Assembly (NCBI RefSeq): GCF_001424485.1
Contig: NZ_LMQC01000019.1
Span: 496,001-560,000 of the forward strand
Direction: 5' to 3'
Source: Modestobacter sp. Leaf380
Lineage (GTDB): Bacteria; Actinomycetota; Actinomycetes; Mycobacteriales; Geodermatophilaceae
DNA length: 64,000 nucleotides
Positions 7,641-15,593 of this stretch are shown in pieces. Both the position numbers and the translations under genes were made by a program. Position 1 is the stretch's first letter, and every line of letters starts with the position of its first letter. The notes below the pieces were generated by a model. It was not told the DNA's origin, did no database searches, and saw only the letters and a list, made by a program, of their open reading frames with translations.

Positions 7641-9521
7641 ATGCCGCTGGACCCGCACTTCCCGCCCTTCCTGGCCCGGCTGACCGAGGCCGGCTGGACC
7701 CCGCTGGTCACCGGCGACGCCGTCGCCGACCGGGACCGGTACCGCCGGCTGTCGCTGGTCCGCCGGGGCGAGGGGTACCGGCCCGAGCCGGTGGCCGACG
7801 TCGAGGACCGCACGATCGAGGGCCCGGCCGGCGACCTGGCGGTCCGGGTCTACCGGTCCGGGCTGGGCCGGGTGCAGGGCGGTCGGACGCCAGGGGCCGC
7901 CCGCCCGGTCGTCGTCTGGCTGCACGGCGGTGGCTGGGCGGTCGGCGACCTGGACACCCACGACCCGGTGTGCCGGGCGGTGGCCAACCGGCTGGGCGCC
8001 ACCGTCGTCGCGGTGGACTACCGGCTGGCCCCCGAGCACCCCCACCCCGCCCCGCTGGAGGACGCGATGGCCGCGCTCCGGTGGGCCGCGCGCCGCTGGC
8101 CGACCGCCCCGCTGGTCGTCGCCGGGGACAGCGCCGGTGCCGCGCTCGCCGCCGGCTGTGCGATCCGGGCCCGGGACGAGGACGGCCCGGTGCTGGCCGC
8201 CCAGCTGCTCGCCTACCCCTGCCTGGACCCCTCGCAGTCGATGCCCTCGGTGGCCGAGAACGGCACCGACCTGTTCCTCGAGGCCTCGGACATGGCGACC
8301 TTCTACGACTGGTACGTCCCCGGCGACCTGGCCCGGGACCCGCTGGTCGCGCCGCTGGGCAGCGACCTGACCGGGCTGCCGCCGGCCGTCGTCGCCACCG
8401 CGGAGTTCGACCCGCTGCGCGACGAGGGCGACACCTACGCCGTCGAGCTGGCCGCGGCCGGGGTGCCCGTCGTGCACCTGCCCGGGCCCGGCCTGGTGCA
8501 CGGGTACTTCGGGCTGACCGAGGTCGCGCCGTCGGCCGCCGTCCGCCGGGCCGAGGTGCTCGACGTGCTCGCCGACCTGCTGGGCACCCCCGGCGGCAGC
8601 CCGGACGGCGAGGCGTGGCCGACGACGGAGCCCCTGGGCGCCTGGCTGGAGCGCGGCGCCGCGCGGGTGGCCGTGGACCTGCGCGGCGGTGGGCTGCGCC
8701 GCCTGGCCGTCGGCGACTGGGACGTGCTGGACGGCTACCCGACCGGCGTGGTCCCCAAGGGCCGCCGGGGCGGACTGCTGCTGCCCTGGCCCAACCGGCT
8801 GCGCGAGGGGCGCTGGAGCTGGGAGGGCGCGGACCTGCAGCTGGACACCGCCGGCCCCGGGGGGCACGCCATGCACGGGCTGCTGTCCTGGCAGCCGTTC
8901 ACCGTGCTGGACCGCACCCAGGACTCCGTCACCGTCGGCACCGTGCTCGAGCCGCGCTCGGGGTACCCGTTCCGGCTGGCCGTCGCGCTGGACTACCGGC
9001 TGGACCCGGGCCGGCTGTCGGTCACCGTCCGGGTGCGCAACGCCGGCACCCACCCGGCGCCGTTCGGGGTCGGCATGCACCCCTACCTGCACGTCGGCGC
9101 GCAGGCCGACGGCGACGTCGGGCTGGCGGAGCTGCACGTGCCGGCGACCACGGCGCTGGACGTCGACGGCGGCCTGCCCACCGGCGGGCGCACCCCCTTC
9201 GACGGCGCGGTCGGCGTCATCGGCGACCGAGAGCTGGACGACCCGCTCACCGACCTGGTGCGCGACGAGGACGGCTGGGCCCGGGTCCGGCTGGCCGGCC
9301 CGGCGGGGTCGCTGGAGCTCGCCGTCGACGAGCAGTGGCCGTGGCTGCAGGTCTACAGCGGCGACACCCTGCCCGAGGGGCAGCGCCGTCGCAGCCTGGC
9401 CGTCGAGCCGATGACCTGCCCGCCCAACGCGCTCGCCGACGACGCCGACCTGGTGGTGCTGGCGCCGGAGGAGACCTGGTCGGGCAGCTGGACGCTGTCC
9501 TGGACGCCCGCGGCGGGCTAG
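7641..9521 (+). CDS. Esterase (HSL family) fused to aldose 1-epimerase
   Basis: A 626-aa two-domain protein in one frame. Residues about 1-315 are an alpha/beta hydrolase of the hormone-sensitive-lipase family: oxyanion-hole motif HGGGW, nucleophile elbow GDSAG, acid in EFDPLRDEG and His in LVHGYFG. Residues about 335-626 are a galactose-mutarotase-like domain with the catalytic histidines in HAMHGLL and HPYLHV and a candidate Glu in AVEPMTCPPNA. Both active sites look complete. Each half has about the length of a stand-alone protein, so this looks like a gene fusion. Its TAG shares CTAG with the stop of the convergent PilZ gene. The combined substrate is unknown; an acylated sugar is a guess. 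Confidence 0.85.
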   Translation: MPLDPHFPPFLARLTEAGWTPLVTGDAVADRDRYRRLSLVRRGEGYRPEPVADVEDRTIEGPAGDLAVRVYRSGLGRVQGGRTPGAARPVVVWLHGGGWAVGDLDTHDPVCRAVANRLGATVVAVDYRLAPEHPHPAPLEDAMAALRWAARRWPTAPLVVAGDSAGAALAAGCAIRARDEDGPVLAAQLLAYPCLDPSQSMPSVAENGTDLFLEASDMATFYDWYVPGDLARDPLVAPLGSDLTGLPPAVVATAEFDPLRDEGDTYAVELAAAGVPVVHLPGPGLVHGYFGLTEVAPSAAVRRAEVLDVLADLLGTPGGSPDGEAWPTTEPLGAWLERGAARVAVDLRGGGLRRLAVGDWDVLDGYPTGVVPKGRRGGLLLPWPNRLREGRWSWEGADLQLDTAGPGGHAMHGLLSWQPFTVLDRTQDSVTVGTVLEPRSGYPFRLAVALDYRLDPGRLSVTVRVRNAGTHPAPFGVGMHPYLHVGAQADGDVGLAELHVPATTALDVDGGLPTGGRTPFDGAVGVIGDRELDDPLTDLVRDEDGWARVRLAGPAGSLELAVDEQWPWLQVYSGDTLPEGQRRRSLAVEPMTCPPNALADDADLVVLAPEETWSGSWTLSWTPAAG

Positions 9522-10165
9522 CCCCGGCGGGCCAGCTCGCGCAGCCGTTCGAAGACCCGGGCGCGCAGCTGGTCCTGCTCCCGTTCGCTCAGGTCGGTGA
9601 AGACGACGGAGGCCTCCAGCCAGCCGTCGCCGCTGCGGAAGGCCCGGCGGACGTCGGCGGTGCCGGTGACCCAGCGGCCCATCGTCAGCTCGACGGTGGC
9701 GGTCACCGTGTCACCGGTGTCCGGCCAGTCGGTGGTGACCGGCCAGCGGCCCCGCAGCCCGGTCTCGCTGAGGTCCAGGGACGTGCCGCGCAGGACCTGG
9801 TCGCCGTCGGCCAATTCGGTGGGCAGGGACAGCGGGGCGCGCACGGCGCCGCGCCGCTGGGCGCTGCGGGAGTGGCCGCGGAAGGCCAGCCGCCAGGTGG
9901 GCTCGGCGCCCAGGTCGACGGCGAGCAGCTCGGCGGTGCGGGCGCGCGGGGTGTCCCGGTCCAGCCAGACCAGCTCCAGCTGGTCGCCCACCGGCACCCG
10001 GACCCGTCGCCCGCCCCGGTCCTGGGCGACGGTGACGACCAGGTCGGGGCCCGCCGTCCCGCCGTCGGGGACGAAGGAGACCAGCAGGTCCTCCCGGTCG
10101 GGCAGTCGTACGTCGACGACGCTGCGCTCCTCGGGGTGGTCCTCGCCGGGCACGCCGTCGGCCAT
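9518..10165 (-). CDS. PilZ-domain c-di-GMP receptor (YcgR-like)
   Basis: A 215-aa protein. The N-terminal half (about residues 15-100) is a beta-rich flagellar-brake-like domain. The C-terminal half is a PilZ domain with the c-di-GMP-binding arginines in QRRGAVRAP and the DLSETGLRG motif (D/NxSxxG). PilZ proteins bind cyclic di-GMP and alter motility, adhesion or polymer synthesis. The start is the ATG before ADGVPGEDHPEE; the frame is open further upstream only as antisense to the MOSC gene. A GGDEF-EAL gene at 54.1 kb supplies the matching second-messenger enzymes. Confidence 0.85.
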   Translation of the reverse strand: MADGVPGEDHPEERSVVDVRLPDREDLLVSFVPDGGTAGPDLVVTVAQDRGGRRVRVPVGDQLELVWLDRDTPRARTAELLAVDLGAEPTWRLAFRGHSRSAQRRGAVRAPLSLPTELADGDQVLRGTSLDLSETGLRGRWPVTTDWPDTGDTVTATVELTMGRWVTGTADVRRAFRSGDGWLEASVVFTDLSEREQDQLRARVFERLRELARRG

Positions 10166-10273
10166 CGGGTCGCTCCTGGGCTGTCGGGCCGTCCCCGGGT
10201 GGGACGACGACCGGCACAGGCTGGCAGCCCGACGGGGCTGACGGCGGCCGCCTCGCCGCGCCACACTGTCCCG

Positions 10274-10978
10274 GTGCGCGTCCTGGAGCTGTGGCGGTAC
10301 CCGGTGAAGTCCCTGCAGGGGGAGCGGTTGACCGCGGCCGACGTCGGTCCGGAGGGCATCGAGGGCGACCGCGCCTGGGCGCTGTTCGACACCGGGACCG
10401 GGTTCGGGCTGACCGCGCGGCGGGTGCCCGACCTGCTGTTCGCCTCCGCACGCACCACCAGTGGGCGGCCGGAGGTGGTGCTGCCCGACGGCACGGTCAC
10501 CGACGACGACGCCGTCCTGTCCGACTGGGTGGGGCGCCCGGTGCAGCTGCGCCCGGCCGCCTTCGAGGGGGAGCGGCTCTACGAGAACCCCGCCGACCTG
10601 GAGACGGAGTCCCGCTGGGACCCCTTCCGGGGGGCCGACGGCGCGTTCCACGACAACGCGACGGCGCGGGTGACGCTGCTGTCCACCGGCTCGACCGGGA
10701 GCTGGGCCCCGCGCCGGTTCCGGGCCAACGTGCTCCTCGACGGTGCCGGGGAGGACGCCCTGGTCGGCACCCGCGTGCGACTCGGCGGTGCCGTGCTCGA
10801 CGTGCTGGACCCGGTGCCGCGCTGCGTCATGACGACGCGGCCCCAGCCCGGCGGGATCGGCCGGGACACCGGCGTCCTGAAGACCATCCACCGCACGCAC
10901 GAGGGCACGCTGTCCGTCGGGGCGATGCCGGTGACCGGCGGGCGGGTCTCCGTGGGCGACGAGCTGCGGGGAGACTGA
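10274..10978 (+). CDS. MOSC-domain protein
   Basis: A 234-aa protein starting with RVLELWRYPVKSLQGERL, the MOSC N-terminal beta-barrel signature, followed by the MOSC domain with its conserved cysteine in PVPRCVMTT (near residue 185). MOSC proteins carry or transfer molybdenum-cofactor sulfur or act as mARC-like N-reductases; the substrate cannot be told from sequence. The GTG was chosen because it gives the canonical family N-terminus. It is followed after 4 nt by the S4 gene. Confidence 0.85.
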   Translation: MRVLELWRYPVKSLQGERLTAADVGPEGIEGDRAWALFDTGTGFGLTARRVPDLLFASARTTSGRPEVVLPDGTVTDDDAVLSDWVGRPVQLRPAAFEGERLYENPADLETESRWDPFRGADGAFHDNATARVTLLSTGSTGSWAPRRFRANVLLDGAGEDALVGTRVRLGGAVLDVLDPVPRCVMTTRPQPGGIGRDTGVLKTIHRTHEGTLSVGAMPVTGGRVSVGDELRGD

Positions 10979-10982
10979 GCCG

Positions 10983-11198
10983 GTGCAGACCATCGAGCTC
11001 CGTGCCGGCGAGGACGTCATCCGGCTCGGCCAGCTGCTCAAGCTGATCGACGCCGTGCCCTCCGGCGCGCAGGTCAAGGACGTGCTGACCAGCGGGGACA
11101 TCACGGTCAACGGCGAGCCCGAGGAGCGCCGGGGCCGCCAGCTGCGCCGCGGGGACGTCGTGGGCGTCGAGGGCCTGGACTCCTTCCGCATCGCCTAG
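10983..11198 (+). CDS. Small S4-domain RNA-binding protein
   Basis: A 71-aa protein that is almost entirely an S4 domain of the YbcJ/RqcP-like class: RLGQLLKLIDAVPSGAQVKDVL, then GDITVNGEPEERRGRQL. Such proteins bind structured RNA, for example on the ribosome. The GTG start lies 4 nt after the MOSC stop, so the two are probably co-transcribed. Confidence 0.85.
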   Translation: MQTIELRAGEDVIRLGQLLKLIDAVPSGAQVKDVLTSGDITVNGEPEERRGRQLRRGDVVGVEGLDSFRIA

Positions 11199-11243
11199 CG
11201 ACCCCGTCGACGCCCACTCCGAGGGGGTCGGGCGGGGTCGTGC

Positions 11244-11451
11244 GGCCCTGCGACGGGGCCGATCAGGTCCCCAGCGGGGCTGTGGAAGGACCCCGTCGCC
11301 CCCCACGGCACGCTCCGCGCGCCGCGGGGCCCTGCGACGGGGCCGATCAGGTCCCTAGCGGGGCTGTGGAAGGACCCCGTCGCCCCCCACGGCACGCTCC
11401 GCGCGCCGCGGGGCCCTGCGACGGGGCCGATCAAGTCCCTAGCGGGGCTGA
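11244..11451. repeat. 84-bp tandem repeat, about 2.5 copies
   Basis: Three successive units start at 11244, 11328 and 11412 with a period of exactly 84 bp. Units 1 and 2 are nearly identical (one CCCAGC/CCTAGC difference) and unit 3 is cut after about 40 bp. Each full unit contains an inverted repeat GCGACGGGG/CCCCGTCGC that can form a hairpin. Unit 3 runs into the end of the Nei-like gene, whose TAG stop lies inside the repeat. Convergent genes flank it, so it may act as a bidirectional terminator. Confidence 0.9.
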
Positions 11452-12284
11452 CAGATGGGGCACCACCAGACCTTGCGGGTGCCCATCTCGGCGACCTGGA
11501 TGGGCGTCCCGCAGCGCAGGCAGGGCTCGCCCTCCCGGCGGAAGACGTAGAACGCGTCGTCCCGGCTGACGTGGCCGTCGGTCTCGGGGCGGTCGGCCGG
11601 GTCGGTGGTGATCTCCGCGCCGCCGCGTTCCACGGCGGCCTCCATCACCCGGCGCAGCTGCGCCCACATGGTCGTGAACTCGTCCTCGGTGACGTCGACG
11701 CCCGGGCGGTGCGGGTCGACGCCGGCCAGGAAGGGCACCTCGGCCCGCCAGATGAGGCCGGCGCCGGCGGTCACCGCCTGGTCCAGCAGCAGCCCGCCGA
11801 TCGGCTTGCGGGACTTCCGCACCTTCGCCCAGGCGAGGCCGGGGTCGGCGTCCTCGCGCAGCGGGTCGGGACCGAGCTTGGCGACGGCGCGGTCCAGGCC
11901 CTCCTCGTCGACGAGGGTGCAGGTGATCGCGCCGCGCAGCTCGGCGCTGCGCTCGGCGTCCCCACGGCCCGTGCGCAGCCGGAGCCGGACGTTGCTGGAG
12001 TCGGCGTTGACCACCGGGCGGCCGGAGAGCTGCCGGTGGTCGGCGTCCCACCAGGTCCAGCCGCCGATCAGGCCCAGGTGCACGTGCAGGTACTGCGGGG
12101 AGTCCCCGGAGAACCGCAGGAACAGGTTCTTGCCCCAGGCCTCGGTGCTGCGCAGGGTGCGGCCGTCCAGCGCGGCGGCGCCCTCGGCGAAACGGCCCTG
12201 CGGGCTGTCGGTGTGCACCACGTGGCCGCCCATCGCCTCGTCGAACCGGCGGGCGTCGACGTGGATCATGTGTCCTTCGGGCAT
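11439..12284 (-). CDS. Fpg/Nei-family DNA glycosylase
   Basis: A 281-aa base-excision-repair enzyme. Mature N-terminal residues PEGH (Pro2 nucleophile, Glu3) mark the Nei/endonuclease VIII branch. The beta-hairpin lysine is in WGKNLF (near residue 52). The H2TH region is near residues 130-210, with the K-x-IGGLLLDQ pattern. The C-terminal zinc finger CLRCG...CPICQPR (Cys4) is intact. It removes oxidised bases and nicks the strand. Mycobacterial Nei2 is the likely counterpart. The start is ATG with the family N-terminus. Confidence 0.9.
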   Translation of the reverse strand: MPEGHMIHVDARRFDEAMGGHVVHTDSPQGRFAEGAAALDGRTLRSTEAWGKNLFLRFSGDSPQYLHVHLGLIGGWTWWDADHRQLSGRPVVNADSSNVRLRLRTGRGDAERSAELRGAITCTLVDEEGLDRAVAKLGPDPLREDADPGLAWAKVRKSRKPIGGLLLDQAVTAGAGLIWRAEVPFLAGVDPHRPGVDVTEDEFTTMWAQLRRVMEAAVERGGAEITTDPADRPETDGHVSRDDAFYVFRREGEPCLRCGTPIQVAEMGTRKVWWCPICQPR

Positions 12285-12374
12285 GGGGCCTGTCTACCTG
12301 CCTGCGCGGTGGCACCCGGCGCCGCGGTCTGCCAGTCTCCGTCTACACGGAATTCCGGATGGACGGAGAACCTG

Positions 12375-13451
12375 GTGCACCGACGACTGCTCACCACCCT
12401 GCCCGCCGGCCTGCTGACGGCCGGGCTCCTGGCCGGCTGCGCGGGGGAGCGACCCGCCCCGGCCGCCGCGACCAGCTCCGCGGGCTGCGCCACCCCGGCC
12501 ACCCCGGCCGCCGCGGACACCTCCACCCCCGAGGGCTTCCTCGGCTGGATGGCCGAACACCCGGACGACGTCTCCCTCGTGCTCGGCGAGGACACCCACC
12601 TCCCCGACGAGCAGCGCCCGCTCGCCTCGGCCCGCAAGGTCGTGCACCTGGCCGCCTGGGCCGCCGCGGTCCAGGACGGCCGGCTGGCTGCGGACCGGAC
12701 CGTCCCGGTCGGGGTGTGGGAGCGCTGGTACCTCCCGGGCACCGACGGCGGCGCGCACCCGGCAGCACTGGCCCGGCTGGGGATCCCGACCGACGGCCTC
12801 CGGGCCGCCGACCCCGCGACGCCGGTGCTGCTGTCCGACGTCGTCTCCGCGATGGTCCAGGAGAGCGACAACGCCGCCCCCGACCTGCTGCGCGAGCTGC
12901 TGGGCCCCGACGCGCTGGCGGCCACCGCAGCCGACCTCGGCTGGGAGGACGCCCCCACCGGCACGCTGCTGGGCGACGTGCTGACCCTGGTCGACCCCGA
13001 CGTGACCGACCCCGACCAGGCCGCCCAGGACTACGCCGACGACCCGGCCGAGGCCACCCGCGTGCAGGCCCTGCCGCTGCCGGACGCCGCCACGCAGGCG
13101 GCCTGGGCAGCGACGACGTCGGCCGGCAGCGCCGCCGGGCTCGCCGCGCTGCACCGGGCCCTCAGCGCCGGCGAGCTGCCCGCGGCACGGGACCAGCTGG
13201 AGTGGCAGGTCCCGCCGCCCGGGTACGCCGGCCTGGGGTTCAAGGGCGGGTCCTTCCTGGGCGTGCTCACCGAGGCGGTCGCGCTGCGCACCGAGGACGG
13301 CGACGTCACCGTCGGCGTGCTGCTCGTCGAGGGCCTCACCGCCGAGGAGACGACGGTCGCGCTCACCTCCGGGCTGCCCCAGCAGCAGGTGCTGCTGGCC
13401 GCGATGACCGACCCGGACGCCGCGGCTGCGCTGGACTGCGTGCTGGGCTGA
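12375..13451 (+). CDS. Beta-lactamase-like serine hydrolase lipoprotein
   Basis: A 358-aa secreted lipoprotein: short basic N-terminus, hydrophobic stretch and lipobox LLAGC (Cys near residue 21). The mature part has the serine beta-lactamase/DD-peptidase motifs in order: SARK (SxxK, near residue 95), ESDN (SDN, near 163) and FKGG (KTG-like, near 290). It resembles class A beta-lactamase-like proteins of actinobacteria. Whether it hydrolyses beta-lactams, is a carboxypeptidase or is only related is not decided by sequence. The GTG start directly precedes the signal sequence, with GGAG a few nt upstream. Confidence 0.85.
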   Translation: MHRRLLTTLPAGLLTAGLLAGCAGERPAPAAATSSAGCATPATPAAADTSTPEGFLGWMAEHPDDVSLVLGEDTHLPDEQRPLASARKVVHLAAWAAAVQDGRLAADRTVPVGVWERWYLPGTDGGAHPAALARLGIPTDGLRAADPATPVLLSDVVSAMVQESDNAAPDLLRELLGPDALAATAADLGWEDAPTGTLLGDVLTLVDPDVTDPDQAAQDYADDPAEATRVQALPLPDAATQAAWAATTSAGSAAGLAALHRALSAGELPAARDQLEWQVPPPGYAGLGFKGGSFLGVLTEAVALRTEDGDVTVGVLLVEGLTAEETTVALTSGLPQQQVLLAAMTDPDAAAALDCVLG

Positions 13452-13474
13452 GCCCCGGGTGTGACGATCAGCGG

Positions 13475-13933
13475 GTGAGCGAGGACGTGGGTGAGCGGCT
13501 GGCTGCCCTGGAGGCCCGGGTCGCCGCGCTCGAGGGCCGTCCACCGGACGAGCCGGCCGGTGCGGCCGGCACGGTCTCCTACAGCGGGCAGGTCCGGCTG
13601 CACGGCGAGGTCTCCTGGGACATCGCCTACGACGCGGCCGCGGTCCTGGACCTCCCGCCGGCCGCCGGCGTGCGGGTGCTCGCCGCGCTGGGGCACACCG
13701 TCCGGCTGGAGCTGGTGCGCCGGTTGCTGCACGGGCCGGCCACGGTCGCCGAGCTGGTCGAGGCGGTGGGCGGGTCGTCGTCCGGGCAGGTCTACCACCA
13801 CCTCGCGACGCTCACCGCCGCCGGCGTGGTCGAGGCCGACGGGCGCGGCCGGCACCGGGTCCCGGCCACCGGTGTCGTCCCCGTGCTGGTGACGCTCCTG
13901 GCTGCTGCCGACCTCGGTGGCAGCCTGCGCTGA
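13475..13933 (+). CDS. ArsR-like winged-helix regulator
   Basis: A 152-aa protein. A short coiled coil (VGERLAALEARVAALEG) at the N-terminus could mediate dimerisation. The winged helix (about residues 65-125) reads LAALGHTVRLELVRRLLHGPATVAELVEAVG, then SSGQVYHHLATLTAAGVV as the recognition helix. No metal-binding Cys pair of classical ArsR is seen. The GTG start is preceded by ACGAT about 7 nt upstream, compatible with a leaderless message. Confidence 0.78.
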   Translation: MSEDVGERLAALEARVAALEGRPPDEPAGAAGTVSYSGQVRLHGEVSWDIAYDAAAVLDLPPAAGVRVLAALGHTVRLELVRRLLHGPATVAELVEAVGGSSSGQVYHHLATLTAAGVVEADGRGRHRVPATGVVPVLVTLLAAADLGGSLR

Positions 13934-13940
13934 CCGGCTC

Positions 13941-13954
13941 GTTCCACGTGGAAC
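13941..13954. promoter_or_regulatory. Putative parS site (ParB binding), perfect palindrome
   Basis: GTTCCACGTGGAAC is a perfect 14-bp palindrome in the short gap between the ArsR-like gene and the RNB gene. It matches the core of the bacterial parS consensus (TGTTTCACGTGAAACA) with the T-to-C change compensated on both arms. An identical copy lies at 47.1 kb, and the window is inferred to be origin-proximal. Confidence 0.8.
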
Positions 13955-13978
13955 CGCGCGCTGTGCCACGGTGGCGCC

Positions 13979-15364
13979 GTGGCTCGCGTGCTGAGGGTGT
14001 CCGGTCCGCTCGACTTCGCCGCGATCAGGGCGGAGGCCGGGGTCCCCGAGGAGTTCCCGGCCGACGTGCTGGCCGAGGCCGACCGGGTGGCGGCCGACCC
14101 GCCGCTGCCCGAGCACGACGCCACCGACCTGCCGCTGGTCACCATCGACCCGCCCGGCGCGCGCGACCTGGACCAGGCCGTGCACCTTGCCCGCACCGAC
14201 GGCGGCTACCGGGTCTCCTACGCGATCGCCGACGTCGGCGCCTTCGTCCCGCTGGGCAGCGCGATGGACGCCGAGGCCCGTCGCCGTGGCCAGACCGTCT
14301 ACTGCCCCGACGGCCGGACGCCGCTGCACCCGCCGCAGCTGTCCGAGGGCGCGGCCAGCCTGCTGCCCGGCGAGCTCCGGCCGGCTGCGCTGTGGACCAT
14401 CGACCTGGACACCGAGGGCGAGGTCACCGCGGTCGACCTGCGCCGGGCCCGGGTCCGCAGCCGGGCCCAGCTGGACTACGAGTCGGTGGGCGCCGACGTG
14501 CCGCCGGAGCTGGAGCTGCTGCCCGAGATCGGCCGCCTGCTGCAGGCCCGGGCCCGCGACCGCGGCGCGATCGAGCTGGGCACGCCGTCCCAGGAGGTCG
14601 AGGCCGGCCCGGACGGCGGGTGGACCGTCGTGTTCCGCGGCCAGTCCGACGTCGAGGGCTGGAACGCGCAGATCTCGCTGCTCACCGGACGCTGCGCGGC
14701 CCGGCTGATGCTCGACGGCGGGGTCGGCGTGCTGCGCACCCTGCCGCCGCCGGACCCGGGCGCGGTGACGGCGCTGCGCCGGCTGGCCCCCGGACTGGGC
14801 GTCGACTGGCCCGCGGGCGCCACCCCCGGTGAGGTCATCGGCGGGCTGGACCCGGCCCAGCCCCGGCAGGCCGCGTTCCTGGACGCCGCTGCCTCGCTGC
14901 TGCGCGGCGCGGCCTACACGGCCTTCGACGGCACCCTGCCGGCCCAGCCCGGGCACGGCGGCGTCGGTGGTGAGTACGCGCACGTGACCGCCCCGCTGCG
15001 TCGGCTGGTCGACCGGTTCGGCACCGAGGTGTGCCTGGCGCTGGCCGCCGGCGAGCAGCCCTCGGCGGAGCTGCGGGCCGCACTGCCCGAGCTGCCCGCG
15101 CTGATGGCCGCCTCGGACCGGCGCACCCACGAGGTGGAGCGCGCCGTCGTCGACCTGGTGGAGGCCACCCTGCTGGCCGGCCGGGTCGGGGAGGTCTTCG
15201 ACGCGGTCGTGCTGGACGCGGAGGAGAAGCGGTCCACCGTGGTGCTCACCGACCTCGCCGTCCAGGCGCGGTGCGACGGGCGGCTGACCCCGGGTGCCGA
15301 GGTCCGGGTGCGGCTGACCGTCGCCGACCCGGCGACCCGGGCGGTCCGCTTCGAGCGGGCGTGA
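13979..15364 (+). CDS. RNB-domain 3'-5' exoribonuclease (RNase II/R-like)
   Basis: A 461-aa protein dominated by the RNB catalytic domain. The metal-binding signature TIDPPGARDLDQAVHL (near residues 58-73) supplies the conserved aspartates, followed by YAIADVGAFV, RGQTVYCPD and the C-terminal GGEYAHVTAPLRRLVDR motif. The usual cold-shock and S1 RNA-binding domains of RNase II/R are missing or reduced, so this is the short actinobacterial form. It degrades RNA 3' to 5'. The start is a GTG 24 nt after the parS-like palindrome. Confidence 0.88.
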   Translation: MARVLRVSGPLDFAAIRAEAGVPEEFPADVLAEADRVAADPPLPEHDATDLPLVTIDPPGARDLDQAVHLARTDGGYRVSYAIADVGAFVPLGSAMDAEARRRGQTVYCPDGRTPLHPPQLSEGAASLLPGELRPAALWTIDLDTEGEVTAVDLRRARVRSRAQLDYESVGADVPPELELLPEIGRLLQARARDRGAIELGTPSQEVEAGPDGGWTVVFRGQSDVEGWNAQISLLTGRCAARLMLDGGVGVLRTLPPPDPGAVTALRRLAPGLGVDWPAGATPGEVIGGLDPAQPRQAAFLDAAASLLRGAAYTAFDGTLPAQPGHGGVGGEYAHVTAPLRRLVDRFGTEVCLALAAGEQPSAELRAALPELPALMAASDRRTHEVERAVVDLVEATLLAGRVGEVFDAVVLDAEEKRSTVVLTDLAVQARCDGRLTPGAEVRVRLTVADPATRAVRFERA

Positions 15365-15579
15365 GCGCGTCGTTCACCGACTACCGGGGCGATCCGATCG
15401 CCGCCGGCGACCGGGTGCGGATCGTCCCCACCCGCACCCGCCGGGGCGTGCCGGCCTACCTCGGCGGTGAGGTCGGCGTGATCGCCTCCCTCGGCCGGAG
15501 CAAGGTCACCGTCGTGCTGGACCGCTACCCCGACCGGCCCTGGGTGGTGCCACCGGACGTGCTGGTGGCCGTGCGGTGA
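15361..15579 (+). CDS. Small beta-rich protein, function unknown
   Basis: A 72-aa protein beginning VSASFTDYRGDPIAAGDRVRI and ending in RPWVVPPDVLVAVR. The pattern of a DRVRI strand, then GGEVGVIASLGRSKVTVVLD, suggests an SH3/KOW-like beta-barrel. The GTG overlaps the RNB stop (GTGA) and its stop is 15 nt before the aminotransferase start, so it is part of the same operon. I do not recognise a named family. Confidence 0.65.
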   Translation: MSASFTDYRGDPIAAGDRVRIVPTRTRRGVPAYLGGEVGVIASLGRSKVTVVLDRYPDRPWVVPPDVLVAVR

Positions 15580-15593
15580 GGGAGGCTCGGGCC

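Noticed and set aside
7970-10270. Long plus-strand open frame before the MOSC gene
   Set aside because: It is an Arg/Pro/Gly-rich shadow of the esterase-mutarotase and PilZ genes; only the part from 10274 is a real protein.
11195-11434. Small minus-strand frame across the 84-bp repeats
   Set aside because: Its repetitive protein simply follows from the repeat period being a multiple of three; no ribosome site or homology apparent.
11244-11451. CRISPR-like array
   Set aside because: Units are directly adjacent with no unique spacers and are 84 bp long.
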